DNA of 64,000 nt from the NCBI GenBank assembly GCA_964590135.1, contig CAZPVX010000007.1, positions 62,001 through 126,000 of the forward strand. The letters are read 5' to 3'. The notes beneath the pieces were generated by a model. That model did no database searches. It was not told the origin of the DNA and saw only the letters and a list, made by a program, of their open reading frames with translations. The position numbers and the translations under genes were made by a program. How positions within the stretch are numbered: position 1 is the first letter of the stretch; the number at the start of each line of letters is the position of its first letter. This document shows positions 24,082 through 31,402 of this stretch, piece after piece. Source of the DNA: JBDHWI01 sp964590135 (GTDB taxonomy: Bacteria; Chloroflexota; Anaerolineae; J036; Brachytrichaceae).

Positions 24082-24584
24082 GCTGGCATCTGCTCCTTCG
24101 GCAGCATCCGCGCGATCACACGCAGATCGCTGGCGGTGAGGTCGAACCACTCGCCCTTGACGCGCTTCGCACAGAAGCGCGTATGGAGCGATTGCTCAAC
24201 TTGCGTCATGTCATTCACGCGCGCGATGTTCACGACTGTGAGCGCGTGCGGATAACTCGTCTCGAAGCGCGCAATGCGCTGTTTTGCGTTGCGCGTGCAT
24301 CCGATCTTGTAATAGCGGTCGCACCGAACGACATAGATGAAGCCAGCGTCGTTTTTGAGCGTGGTCGGCCCGACTGTTGTGGATTGCGCTGCGCGTTGAG
24401 ATGCGCGCTTGTTTGCAGCGATGCGCGCACGAACTTCGTCACGATGCAGCGCGTAGTAAGCGCGATTTTTGTAGTGCTGCTTGCACGCGGCGCTGCACCA
24501 TTTCATTTGCGCTCTCGCGCCCGGGTTGTCAGCGCGATCACACGTATCGAGGTCGCGCTGGCAGTTGAGACATTTGTGGCGCAT
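24078..24584 (-). CDS. T5orf172/GIY-YIG-type nuclease with zinc finger
   Basis: 168 residues from the ATG at 24584. The N-terminal Cys cluster (KCLNCQRDLDTC and WCSAACKQHYKNR) forms a treble-clef-like zinc finger. The C-terminal domain has GFIYVVRCDRYYKIGCTRN, then RFETSYPHAL and EQSLHTRF, followed by GEWFDLT, the order of the T5orf172 branch of GIY-YIG nucleases. It may cut phage or host DNA, possibly as a homing-type or repair enzyme. Confidence 0.82.
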   Translation of the reverse strand: MRHKCLNCQRDLDTCDRADNPGARAQMKWCSAACKQHYKNRAYYALHRDEVRARIAANKRASQRAAQSTTVGPTTLKNDAGFIYVVRCDRYYKIGCTRNAKQRIARFETSYPHALTVVNIARVNDMTQVEQSLHTRFCAKRVKGEWFDLTASDLRVIARMLPKEQMPA

Positions 24585-24638
24585 GTTGTTGCCTCTCGCT
24601 CGCACGATGTCTTGCATCGTGCGAGGGGATGACAGTTG

Positions 24639-25583
24639 TTATTGCTCTGTGCCGGCGTCTCCGGTGCTGGTAGTGGCCGGCGCGGTCTGCGTTTTGATCC
24701 ACTCGACTGCGCTCTTGAGCGAGTCGAATACAGGTTTTTGCGATTCGAGGTCGAGTTCGGCGATAGCGCGCTCGAAGTTGGTCTTCACGACATCGCGCGT
24801 TGCTGCGTTGACGACGACGGTGGACGCCCAGCGATGCCAGCGTTCTTGCGGCGTGAGTTCGCGTTCTGACTCACCGTCGGTGAGCCATGCGCGCAGGGCA
24901 TCGCTCACCTGCCCATTTGGGTGTTTGATCACGGCGTTGGTCAGCGCCGTGCAGCGCGATTTGCCGACTGTCATCTTGCCGGCGTCCATGTCGGCAACGA
25001 GATCGAACTCATACTCAAGACCGTCGCGCTGGATGGGCGCGAGGCCGATCTTGCGCACCTGCTTGTTTCCTCGCTCGTCAGTCTCTTGCACGTATTCGGT
25101 TTTCGCACGCATCGTGACGATGATGTGCGCGCGAGCCTGCACCATCGCATCCACCAGCGCGTTGTGATCGGGCGTCACGTCGCGCCAGGCGACGTAGCTG
25201 TTTTTGGTCTTCTGTCGATCAACGGCCATGTCGTGCATTTCAAGCGCGCCGCCCTTGCCGATCCAAGCGTGCGACAAGCTATCAATGACGATCACGTCGT
25301 AACCTTCGGCGACGGCGGCATTGATAGCGCGCACGTAGCTGCGCGGTGAGAAATCGCCGAATGCGTCGTCGAGATTGATCGTGTCGAAGGTGAACACGTC
25401 GGCGTATTTGGCTGCGCTGCCGCGCTCGGTGTCGATGAGTGCGACACGGCTGCCGAGGCCGCGCGCGATGGCAAGCGCGCTATATGTCTTGCCACTGCCG
25501 GACACACCCACTAGTGCGAGACGCAGTTTCGACTGTGTTTTCGTCGCTCGTTGAAAGATCGGGTTCGTTTGATTCGTGGTCAT
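24639..25583 (-). CDS. Phage RecA-fold ATPase (AAA_24 / Sak4-like)
   Basis: 314 residues. Walker A is VGVSGSGKTYSALAIA near residue 25; ALIDTERGSA and the Walker B DVIVIDSLSHAW follow. This is the pattern of small phage ATPases of the RecA fold (Sak4/AAA_24) that work with a single-strand-binding protein in recombination. GLEYEFDLVADMD toward the end is also family-typical. No SSB gene was recognised in the element. AGGAG lies before the ATG. Confidence 0.83.
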   Translation of the reverse strand: MTTNQTNPIFQRATKTQSKLRLALVGVSGSGKTYSALAIARGLGSRVALIDTERGSAAKYADVFTFDTINLDDAFGDFSPRSYVRAINAAVAEGYDVIVIDSLSHAWIGKGGALEMHDMAVDRQKTKNSYVAWRDVTPDHNALVDAMVQARAHIIVTMRAKTEYVQETDERGNKQVRKIGLAPIQRDGLEYEFDLVADMDAGKMTVGKSRCTALTNAVIKHPNGQVSDALRAWLTDGESERELTPQERWHRWASTVVVNAATRDVVKTNFERAIAELDLESQKPVFDSLKSAVEWIKTQTAPATTSTGDAGTEQ

Positions 25584-25680
25584 CTTGTTTCTCCTGCAAC
25601 TGACCGGCGTCCTTGAGACGCCAACTAATCAACTTGTCTTCGTAGTCCTGCGCGTCATAGAGCGCGCTCCATCCGTCCAT
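25480..25680 (-). CDS. Short overlapping hypothetical gene
   Basis: 66 residues, MDGWSALYDAQDYEDKLISW followed by a Gln/Glu/Ser-rich tail. AAGGAG lies five bases before the ATG, which supports real translation. It overlaps the start of the ATPase gene by 104 bases in a different frame, unusual for this compact but mostly 4-base-overlap operon. No family recognised. Confidence 0.55.
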   Translation of the reverse strand: MDGWSALYDAQDYEDKLISWRLKDAGQLQEKQDDHESNEPDLSTSDENTVETASRTSGCVRQWQDI

Positions 25681-25755
25681 CGTTGCTCCTTGTGAACCTC
25701 TGGCCGACGCTTTCCCGAACGCCGGCCAGGGGCCACCCAATCAGCGGGGAAGGAG

Positions 25756-26055
25756 TCACCCTGCTGATGCCAGTGATCTTATGTCGTCTTGATCGATGCG
25801 TCCGCCCTCGCTGTCGTTCACGAGGTCGCCGGCGTAGTCGCCGTTCGCTATGTGCTGCGTCGCCGGCGGTGTGAGCCGCGCTCGAATCGCCGGCCTGAGC
25901 GTGGCGATCTGGCGCGCACGGCGCATGCCGAACCGGTTGAGTGCGAGCAGATCATCCGTCGGCATCCAGCCGACACCGTCCGACAGTCGCACGCAGACTT
26001 CGTGCAACTGCTGGCACGCGATGGCGAATGCGTTGAACAGCGTGAGTGTTTTCAT
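25756..26055 (-). CDS. Hypothetical protein
   Basis: 99 residues: a helical N-terminus (LTLFNAFAIACQQLHEVCVR) and an R/A-rich middle with LNRFGMRRARQIA. No family recognised. It overlaps its upstream neighbour by four bases. Confidence 0.55.
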   Translation of the reverse strand: MKTLTLFNAFAIACQQLHEVCVRLSDGVGWMPTDDLLALNRFGMRRARQIATLRPAIRARLTPPATQHIANGDYAGDLVNDSEGGRIDQDDIRSLASAG

Positions 26056-26363
26056 CGCGTTACCTCAGGTAGATACACACGCGGTTGAACGCAGGTCAAC
26101 GCCGGCTTCGGCGCGCTGCCAACCTCGCACCACGGCTGGCCGATGGTCTGCGCGTGCGCGACGCTGGCGATCAGTGCGAGCGCGAGCAGCACGACGATGA
26201 GCGCGATCAGAACGATGCTGGCGATGCCGAGGCGGCGCTGCGCCGGCAACACGGTTTGCAGCGGCGTGGCGTTGCGCAGCCGGCGCGTGTTCAGGGTGTG
26301 ATACATGCTGCCGTCGGCGCGCTGGATCGTCTGCATCGTTGGGGCGTTGTGTCGGCGCTTCAT
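26052..26363 (-). CDS. Small single-span membrane protein
   Basis: 103 residues with one strong transmembrane helix (GIASIVLIALIVVLLALALI) in the middle, a basic N-terminus with RRLRNATPLQ and a short C-terminus containing two Cys (PWCEVG and LTCVQ). The topology would place the Cys outside. Function unknown. Confidence 0.62.
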   Translation of the reverse strand: MKRRHNAPTMQTIQRADGSMYHTLNTRRLRNATPLQTVLPAQRRLGIASIVLIALIVVLLALALIASVAHAQTIGQPWCEVGSAPKPALTCVQPRVYLPEVTR

Positions 26364-26869
26364 GGCTGCACCTCCGTAGTGGATGCGTCGCCTGCTTCTG
26401 ACGGTTGAGGCTGGCGCGGCAGGCTATCCAGCGCGGACGTGGCTTCTTGTGATGGTTTGGTGACGCCCATCAACAACAGCGTGGTGCCGGCGTCGCTCGT
26501 CATGGTGCGCTCGATGATTTCGAGCACGCACATGTTTGGCTTGGGTTGCTTGAACGACAGCGTGGCCTGGCGGATCGGGGCATCTTTGCTGCCATCTATC
26601 ATCAGCGCGTCAAGTGCGCGCTTGAGCACGGCAAGATCGATCTCCATCGCGCCGATGGTGTCCGCATCGTGCAACTTGATCAGCGTGTTCAACGTGTTGT
26701 GCGTGCGCGTAGCGTTGATGCAGACACGTGCTTCGATGAAATTGCCGGTGGGTTTCCAGGCCGCGCCAATGATGCCGTCGCTCGCGACGACGACGCCGGT
26801 TTCGATGTCCAGAAACGTGCCGTTGAGCAATTCGGACTTGGCCGCGTCGGTGAGGATTCTGTGGTTCAT
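26360..26869 (-). CDS. Hypothetical protein
   Basis: 169 residues from the ATG at 26869 (AGGAG six bases upstream); the longer frame is a shadow of upstream genes. It starts MNHRILTDAAKSELLNGTFL and looks like a mixed alpha/beta protein. No family recognised. The start region overlaps the stop of the small membrane gene above it. Confidence 0.6.
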   Translation of the reverse strand: MNHRILTDAAKSELLNGTFLDIETGVVVASDGIIGAAWKPTGNFIEARVCINATRTHNTLNTLIKLHDADTIGAMEIDLAVLKRALDALMIDGSKDAPIRQATLSFKQPKPNMCVLEIIERTMTSDAGTTLLLMGVTKPSQEATSALDSLPRQPQPSEAGDASTTEVQP

Positions 26870-27021
26870 TTGAACGCTCCTGCCAGCGCGCCAATGATGG
26901 CGATGGCCATGCAGCCGAAGCACAACACATAGATGATGGTCATGGGGATGACGACGACTTTGGTGGCCGGCTCGGTCGGCTCGATGTATTTCTGCGCCGG
27001 CGTGGATTGGGTTTTGGTCAT
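26866..27021 (-). CDS. 51-residue single-span membrane protein
   Basis: Too short for routine calling. It begins MTKTQSTPAQKYIEP and has one transmembrane helix (MTIIYVLCFGCMAIAIIGAL). GAGGTG lies five bases before the ATG, and it overlaps both neighbours by four bases, so it is very probably translated. Function unknown. Confidence 0.62.
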   Translation of the reverse strand: MTKTQSTPAQKYIEPTEPATKVVVIPMTIIYVLCFGCMAIAIIGALAGAFK

Positions 27022-27329
27022 GCTGCACCTCGTTTGTGTGAGGTGCTATAGCGGCGGGAGCCGTGCGAGGGGGAGGGGCGCCGGCCCCCGCCGCTGATAG
27101 CTGATGTTGGCTTTGCGCTGCGCACTGGCTGCGCGTCGCGCTGCTGGTAGACCTCGACGACGATGTGCAGCGAGTCGATGACCACGCACATGTCGTCCTC
27201 GGTCTGTTCGAAATATAGGTGCGTGCCTGCGAATGCTTGCCATCCGCCATCGAGCGCCGGCAGCACCTGAATGCCACGATAGATGAACGGCTGGCGGACG
27301 CCGTTCTGCACGCCACGGGTGTTAGGCAT
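27018..27329 (-). CDS. Hypothetical protein
   Basis: 103 residues starting MPNTRGVQNGVRQPFIYRGI, with a strand-rich middle (GGWQAFAGTHLYFEQ) and a basic C-terminus. No family recognised. It is the first gene after the second TTGACG-N20-TAT promoter, so it may head a leftward operon. Confidence 0.6.
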   Translation of the reverse strand: MPNTRGVQNGVRQPFIYRGIQVLPALDGGWQAFAGTHLYFEQTEDDMCVVIDSLHIVVEVYQQRDAQPVRSAKPTSAISGGGRRPSPSHGSRRYSTSHKRGAA

Positions 27330-27367
27330 GTGTCACCTCAGTGACGTTGCATTGATTCACGCAAATC

Positions 27368-27399
27368 AGGATACAAAATCGCGAATTGCGTTTCGTCAA
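27368..27399 (-). promoter_or_regulatory. Promoter of the TTGACG-N20-TATnnT type, second copy
   Basis: On the minus strand: ATGTTGACGAA with TTGACG (27394-27399), 20 bases, TATCCT (27368-27373). The spacer holds an imperfect palindrome around GCGAATTGCG. The start would fall near 27361, about 32 bases before the gene at 27329. Confidence 0.62.
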
Positions 27400-27418
27400 C
27401 ATGGCTTGAGCGAGTTCG

Positions 27419-27811
27419 TTACGCATTGCGCGCCTTCGGCACATGGCTGATCCTGAGAACGTTCTCCAGCAGGCAGAATTGCTCAAACACGAGCGCCAGC
27501 ACCGCCTTCGCGACTCGGTAGCGATTGCCGGCGCTGCGGACGTGCAGCGTGAGCACCCAGCGGTTGTGCATCGAGTCCCACGCCGCGTGGTAGCGCACGC
27601 CCATGCCGGCGTTGCGCGCATCGGTCAGGCATCGCCGGAAGTTGTCGGTCTCGACTTCGGGCAGCGCATGGTGCGGGGCGATGGCCTCGACGAGGTCGGC
27701 GAGGCAGTCGCCCAGCGTGCGCGCGTGGATGGTGCGGGCTTCGCCATCGATCTGCGCGCACAGCGGCTGCGCGGGGTGGAAGTCGGCGAATTGGATGGAC
27801 TGCCGGCTCAT
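27419..27811 (-). CDS. Hypothetical protein
   Basis: 130 residues beginning MSRQSIQFADFHPAQPLCAQ. Predicted alpha/beta with a helix around LGDCLADLVEAIAP and a strand-rich RWVLTLHVRSAGNRY. No family recognised. It overlaps the zinc-finger-like gene by four bases. Confidence 0.58.
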   Translation of the reverse strand: MSRQSIQFADFHPAQPLCAQIDGEARTIHARTLGDCLADLVEAIAPHHALPEVETDNFRRCLTDARNAGMGVRYHAAWDSMHNRWVLTLHVRSAGNRYRVAKAVLALVFEQFCLLENVLRISHVPKARNA

Positions 27812-28062
27812 GCTTCACCTCCTGCGACCGCTTCTTCAGGTTTGCGGGCGTCGTCGTAGTAGCTGGCGCTGGCCATGGGCGCTGAGGCGAAGACGACGCC
27901 GGCGTGATGACGCGATGCGCGCTGGATGGCTGCGCGACGCGAGCGAGCAGCTTTGCGCTGATGGATCGTCATCCCGCGACATTCGCGCATGTGCTGAGTG
28001 CTGGTGTAGGGCTTGCCGCACTTGCGGCAGCGGCCGGGTTTGTTGAGTGCCATGTGCGTCAC
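27808..28062 (-). CDS. Small zinc-finger-like basic protein
   Basis: 84 residues from a GTG overlapping the previous stop (GTGA), with GAGGAG upstream. CRKCGKPYTSTQHMREC offers Cys/His ligands for a compact zinc finger, and the following stretch is Arg/Ala-rich. Probably binds nucleic acid; the role is unknown. Confidence 0.62.
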   Translation of the reverse strand: MTHMALNKPGRCRKCGKPYTSTQHMRECRGMTIHQRKAARSRRAAIQRASRHHAGVVFASAPMASASYYDDARKPEEAVAGGEA

Positions 28063-28349
28063 CGGTTCTCCTCGTTCAGCATTGCCGCGTATTTCTCTTT
28101 CAGCGCGCGCCAGTGCGCACGCGCTTCGGGGTCGTTTTCGATATATTTCGTGAACGGCGCGCCGTCATGTCCGGTGGACTGCTTGAACGATTCGAGGGTG
28201 ATCTCGCCGCGCTTGAGCGCGAAGATGTAGTTGAGGTATTTCGCGGATTGGCTCACGGTCATGTTGCCGTGCTGCTCGCTGAAGCGTTTCGCGGCCTGCG
28301 CTTGATTGCGCGTCAGGTCTGCGTATTTGAGTGTGCGTAGATTTGTCAC
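28059..28349 (-). CDS. Hypothetical protein, helical
   Basis: 96 residues from a GTG with AAGGAG five bases upstream. Helical and charged (RNQAQAAKRFSEQHGN, then ALKRGEITLESF). No family recognised. It is the first leftward gene on the left of the control region. Confidence 0.6.
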   Translation of the reverse strand: MTNLRTLKYADLTRNQAQAAKRFSEQHGNMTVSQSAKYLNYIFALKRGEITLESFKQSTGHDGAPFTKYIENDPEARAHWRALKEKYAAMLNEENR

Positions 28350-28370
28350 GTGTCTCCTTTTGAGTGAATG

Positions 28371-28402
28371 TTGACGAATTGGTTAGGAGGCCGCGCTATA
28401 AT
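28371..28402 (+). promoter_or_regulatory. Rightward promoter, third TTGACG-N20-TATnnT copy
   Basis: TTGACG (28371-28376), 20 bases, TATAAT (28397-28402), preceded by ATG as in the other two copies. It faces a short region ending in an intrinsic terminator, with no proper gene between, so it is taken to drive a small RNA. Confidence 0.65.
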
Positions 28403-28408
28403 GAAAAG

Positions 28409-28491
28409 CGCAGACCCAAGGGAGCTTTCCTGAGGGAGTGTTTTGATCGCCGGCGCTGTGTTGCCCACTCCAGCCGGCGATCTTCTTTTTT
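28409..28491 (+). ncRNA. Candidate small RNA (about 83 nt)
   Basis: Predicted start 7 bases after TATAAT, end at the U-tract of the terminator. Between them the sequence holds only a ten-codon frame without a ribosome-binding site, and the AAGC/GCTTT and AGGGA/TTCCT arms can form small stems. The promoter and terminator face the same way, so the stretch must yield a short transcript if the promoter works. Its target is unknown. Confidence 0.5.
28445..28491 (+). terminator. Intrinsic terminator of the candidate small RNA
   Basis: GATCGCCGGC (28445-28454) pairs perfectly with GCCGGCGATC (28473-28482), then TTCTTTTTT. The U-tract is on the plus strand only, so it serves rightward transcription and not the leftward gene ending at 28491. 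Confidence 0.78.
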
Positions 28492-28817
28492 CATGCGCCA
28501 AACTCCAGTTGAAGCGCGTCGCTCAACAGGGTGTTAATGACCTTGTCGGTGCTTTGACCGCTGTTGAACTGCGCACGCTTGAGCGCCTTGAGGATTTCAG
28601 GCGCCGGCTTGAACTTGATGAGCGATTCTTTGCCGGCGTCGTCGTGCAGGGTGAGCGAGGCGTTGCTGCTTTCGAGGGCAGTCATCGCGAGGTCGCGCAG
28701 CACGTCGCTTGCGGAGATGCGCTCGCCCGTGTCGAGTGAGCGCTTGGCGGCCAGGCGGAAGACCTTTTGCTTCTCTTCTTTCGACAGTCTGATTTGCAGC
28801 TTTTCGTCCAGTGCCAT
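28491..28817 (-). CDS. Ribbon-helix-helix-like regulator
   Basis: 108 residues. MALDEKLQIRLSKEEKQKVF followed by helices with GERISASDVLRDLAMTAL follows the strand-helix-helix form of CopG/Arc repressors. The C-terminal half is helical and may oligomerise. It is transcribed from a sigma-70 promoter just upstream and lies opposite the XRE repressor, so it is probably a Cro-, Arc- or antirepressor-like part of the lysis-lysogeny switch. Confidence 0.65.
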   Translation of the reverse strand: MALDEKLQIRLSKEEKQKVFRLAAKRSLDTGERISASDVLRDLAMTALESSNASLTLHDDAGKESLIKFKPAPEILKALKRAQFNSGQSTDKVINTLLSDALQLEFGA

Positions 28818-28843
28818 TTGTCACCTCTTGTTAACTGAGGAAC

Positions 28844-28871
28844 ATTGTAATGACAATTCTGCATGTGTCAA
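28844..28871 (-). promoter_or_regulatory. Leftward sigma-70 promoter with operator
   Basis: TTGACA (28866-28871), 16-base spacer, TACAAT (28844-28849) on the minus strand, close to consensus. The inverted repeat ATTGT-AATG-ACAAT (28844-28857) overlaps the -10 box and is a likely operator. The start lies about 20 bases before the ribbon-helix-helix gene. Confidence 0.72.
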
Positions 28872-28903
28872 GAGGGACTTTCGGTTACTTTTGGTGCAGG
28901 CCA

Positions 28904-28909
28904 TAAAAT
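28904..28909 (+). promoter_or_regulatory. -10 box of a leaderless repressor promoter
   Basis: TAAAAT ends eight bases before the GTG of the XRE gene. There is no Shine-Dalgarno. A start site at the GTG itself would make the mRNA leaderless, as for lambda cI. The -35 box is weak, consistent with regulation. Confidence 0.45.
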
Positions 28910-28917
28910 TTTGCTCT

Positions 28918-29418
28918 GTGGGCAGCACAAACGAAGACTTCGGGAACTGGTTAAAACAAATCCGAGAGAGCGAGGGATGGAGCCAAGGAGAGTTGGCTCA
29001 CCGGATGGGGATAGCACGGTCTTATCTCAGCAGGGTAGAGACGGGAGATCGTCCACCAACTGAGCCGTTCTGCATCGCGTTGTCGACAGTGTTTCAGTTT
29101 CCGATATACACAGTGCTTGTTAAAGCCGGTCTGGTGGAAGACACGGCTGAATTGGCAGAAGCCAACACAACGAAAAAGTCCAATGAAAAGGAAGACAGCG
29201 ACATCTGGGAGTTCAAGCGGCGGATTGGGAAGATCAAGGACAAGAACGAGCGAGAGCGGGTTCTCGACGACATCTGGGCCTTGCTCGAGCTGGCCGCCCG
29301 ACGCAGCGCGCGACACGCGAATCGCACAGAAGGTGGCGCGGATCGTGCAGACGGCACGGCAGGACGATCTGCTGCCGCTGATAAACCTGATACTGGACGG
29401 GCACGCCTGCCACATTGA
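28918..29418 (+). CDS. XRE-family repressor (CI-like), probably frameshifted
   Basis: 166 residues as read. The helix-turn-helix is near the start (FGNWLKQIRESEGWSQGELA then RMGIARSYLSRVE), followed by a helical linker. After ERERVLDDIWALLEL the frame becomes Arg/Ala/Gly-rich and unconvincing. The next frame then reads very protein-like (DTRIAQKVARIVQTARQDD, LLPLINLILDG) to a stop at 29485 inside a terminator. One extra base near 29289-29291 would explain this. The GTG start has no ribosome-binding site. Likely role: maintenance repressor of the prophage. Confidence 0.75.
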   Translation: MGSTNEDFGNWLKQIRESEGWSQGELAHRMGIARSYLSRVETGDRPPTEPFCIALSTVFQFPIYTVLVKAGLVEDTAELAEANTTKKSNEKEDSDIWEFKRRIGKIKDKNERERVLDDIWALLELAARRSARHANRTEGGADRADGTAGRSAAADKPDTGRARLPH

Positions 29419-29485
29419 CGAGGAAGGCAGGCTATGGGTCAAGCTTCAAACAAACACGGAGTCGCAAAATGCGGCTCCTTTTTGA
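29290..29485 (+). pseudogene. Out-of-frame C-terminal end of the XRE repressor
   Basis: Reading frame plus-one relative to the repressor. It gives PPDAARDTRIAQKVARIVQT and later LLPLINLILDGHACHIDEEG, which look like normal coding sequence and end within the U-tract of the terminator. It has no start of its own. It is either the true end of the repressor after a sequencing or biological one-base insertion, or the product of a programmed shift. Confidence 0.6.
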
Positions 29486-29489
29486 TTTT
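29458..29489 (+). terminator. Intrinsic terminator after the repressor
   Basis: GGAGTCGCA (29458-29466) pairs with TGCGGCTCC (29470-29478), one G-U pair, followed by TTTTTGATTTT. The stop of the alternative frame lies in the U-tract. Confidence 0.8.
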
Positions 29490-29605
29490 CCGCCCTGCAA
29501 CTTTTGTATGAGTTGCTGTTGACATCATTAGCGTGTTGGCAACTTCGCTGCACCATGCGCGAAAGTTCGCCAATTTCAGACAACGTTTTGTAAAGGAGAA
29601 ACATC

Positions 29606-30427
29606 ATGGCAATACCCAACAAAGTGAGAGACCGGCTCGTCGCCGGTATCAAGCGATTTCAACCGATCATCGCAAACGCGAAAGCGCGTGATATCAACGA
29701 AACTGATACCGTCACCATTGTTAAAGACCTACTGGCGGAGATTTTTGGCTTTGATAAGTATTCAGAGATCACTTCTGAATACGCCATTCGCGGCACCTAT
29801 GTCGATCTGGCGATCAAGCTGGCTGGCGCGCTGGAGATGCTGATCGAGGTCAAGGCCATCGGTCTGGAAGCGAAAGATGCCCACATCAAACAGGCAGTGG
29901 ACTACGCGGCCAACCAGGGCGTTGAGTGGGTGCTGTTGACGAATGGCGCGGTGTGGCAGGTGTATCGCGTGTCGTTCAAGCAGCCCATCGAGCACGAGCT
30001 GGTGGTGCGGCTCGATCTGTTGAACATCAACCCCAAAGACGAGGACGATCTGGATGCGCTGTATCTCATGTGCAAAGAAGGCATCCTGAAGTCGATGTTG
30101 GGTGAATACCATGCCCAGCGACAGGCGCTCAGCCGCTACTTCATCGGCGCGATGGTGCAGACTGACACGGTGCTGGATGTGATCCGGCGCGAGCTGCGGC
30201 GCATCTCGCCGGATGTGAAGATCACGAACGAGCAAATCTGCGAGGTTCTATTGCAGGAAGTGTTGAAGCGCGACGTGGTCGAAGGCGACAAGGCCGAGGA
30301 AGCGCGCCGGAAGGTAAACAAGGCTATTGGCAAGGCCCAGCGAAAGCCGACCGTTGCTGCGCCGGCGGTCGCCGAGGCTTCGAGCACAGTGGAAATGAAT
30401 TCAGCCGAGAGCGCGAGTGCAACTTAA
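29606..30427 (+). CDS. HsdR N-terminal-like (PD-(D/E)xK) nuclease-domain protein
   Basis: 273 residues. The first 150 match stand-alone type I restriction HsdR_N domains: VTIVKDLLAEIFGFDKYSEI, YVDLAIKL with Asp, and LIEVKAIG with the Glu-x-Lys, then HIKQAVDYAANQGVEWVLLT. The nuclease core residues are present, but there is no helicase domain or specificity subunit. Possible anti-phage (superinfection) defence or DNA-metabolism role. AAAGGAG precedes the ATG. The Ala/Pro/Ser-rich C-terminus is low complexity. Confidence 0.72.
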   Translation: MAIPNKVRDRLVAGIKRFQPIIANAKARDINETDTVTIVKDLLAEIFGFDKYSEITSEYAIRGTYVDLAIKLAGALEMLIEVKAIGLEAKDAHIKQAVDYAANQGVEWVLLTNGAVWQVYRVSFKQPIEHELVVRLDLLNINPKDEDDLDALYLMCKEGILKSMLGEYHAQRQALSRYFIGAMVQTDTVLDVIRRELRRISPDVKITNEQICEVLLQEVLKRDVVEGDKAEEARRKVNKAIGKAQRKPTVAAPAVAEASSTVEMNSAESASAT

Positions 30428-30468
30428 CCCACACATCGAATACATGATTCCATCACGAATGAAGACTC

Positions 30469-30975
30469 ATGGAAGCCACTAAACATCTCTCCAAGCCTCC
30501 AATGTCTCGTAGTCGCATCATCGGCGCGGTGATGGCCTCACTGCTATTACTCTCCGCCTGCGCAATCATGCCAGGAGTGGTACCGACAGCAACGCCCACG
30601 CGCGACCCAAATGTCTGCATGCCAGAAGATGTGACGAAATACAAGACCTTAACGCGCGAAATCGTGTCGCAATTCGAAGACGCATTTCAACTCGCAAGCA
30701 ATACACCACGCATCACTTTGTCCCCGGTCATCCAAAACATGCAGGCTATTCGGCGGGAAGCGCAGGCGCTGGAGTTGCCGGTCTGCACTCACAACGCGCA
30801 GAACAGGCTGATTGACTACATGGATGTGTCGATCAACGCATTTTCAGCATTTATGGGACAAAGGCCAGAGGATGAGGTGAACGGGTTATTTAACGCGGCG
30901 CAACTACGTAGATCTCAATACTACGAAACCGCTGATGCGCTCGACGATGTTCCTGCGACGCCAAAGCCGAGTTGA
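30469..30975 (+). CDS. Lipoprotein
   Basis: 168 residues. The signal peptide ends at a lipobox LLSAC, so the protein should be lipid-anchored outside the cytoplasm; a short TPTATPT linker follows. The start may be ATG 30502 rather than 30469. No family recognised. Lipoproteins expressed from prophage accessory regions often exclude superinfecting phages, but nothing here proves that. Confidence 0.7.
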   Translation: MEATKHLSKPPMSRSRIIGAVMASLLLLSACAIMPGVVPTATPTRDPNVCMPEDVTKYKTLTREIVSQFEDAFQLASNTPRITLSPVIQNMQAIRREAQALELPVCTHNAQNRLIDYMDVSINAFSAFMGQRPEDEVNGLFNAAQLRRSQYYETADALDDVPATPKPS

Positions 30976-30998
30976 ACTAACTGAAACAGTGGAGTTAC

Positions 30999-31379
30999 AT
31001 GAAACATCGTACCATCGTCGCCGCAGTCATCATGTGCGTGAGCCTGCTCGCCGGTGCATCACTGTCTGCGTTCGCCGACAGTGATGCACCGTCAGCGGGC
31101 TACTCGGCGTATTTGCCGATCGTGATGCGCTCTATTGCCACGCCAACAGTCACGCCTACGGCGACGCCATCATTCTCGCCAGTGCCTACTGCGACATCTG
31201 CACCCGTGCCGACGACGAACCCTCAGCCGCCGAATCCGCCGGGCGGCATCCCGTGGTGTCCTAACAGCACTGGCACAACGAGGGTGGGTGCGATTTGCAA
31301 TGACGGCTCATCGTCGAGCGCCACCGGATCCGGCGCGTGTAGCCGGCATGGCGGGGTGAGATGCTGGATTGGGCGATGA
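30999..31379 (+). CDS. Secreted protein with DUF3761-like C-terminus
   Basis: 126 residues: signal peptide (AVIMCVSLLAGASLSAFA), the segment YLPIVMRS often seen in Chloroflexota secreted proteins, a Thr/Pro linker, then ICNDGSSSSATGSGACSRHG followed by GVRCW. The CNDG...GACSxHGG pattern is that of DUF3761, a small extracellular domain of unknown role. GGAG lies before the ATG. Confidence 0.75.
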   Translation: MKHRTIVAAVIMCVSLLAGASLSAFADSDAPSAGYSAYLPIVMRSIATPTVTPTATPSFSPVPTATSAPVPTTNPQPPNPPGGIPWCPNSTGTTRVGAICNDGSSSSATGSGACSRHGGVRCWIGR

Positions 31380-31402
31380 GCTAGTAGCAAGCATTTGCGT
31401 AA

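Noticed and set aside
25695..25730. Terminator from the CTGGCCG/CGGCCAG stem
   Set aside because: No U-tract on the coding strand and it lies between co-directional overlapping genes.
29519..29560. Promoter for the HsdR_N-like gene starting with TTGACA
   Set aside because: No acceptable -10 box at 16-20 bases downstream.
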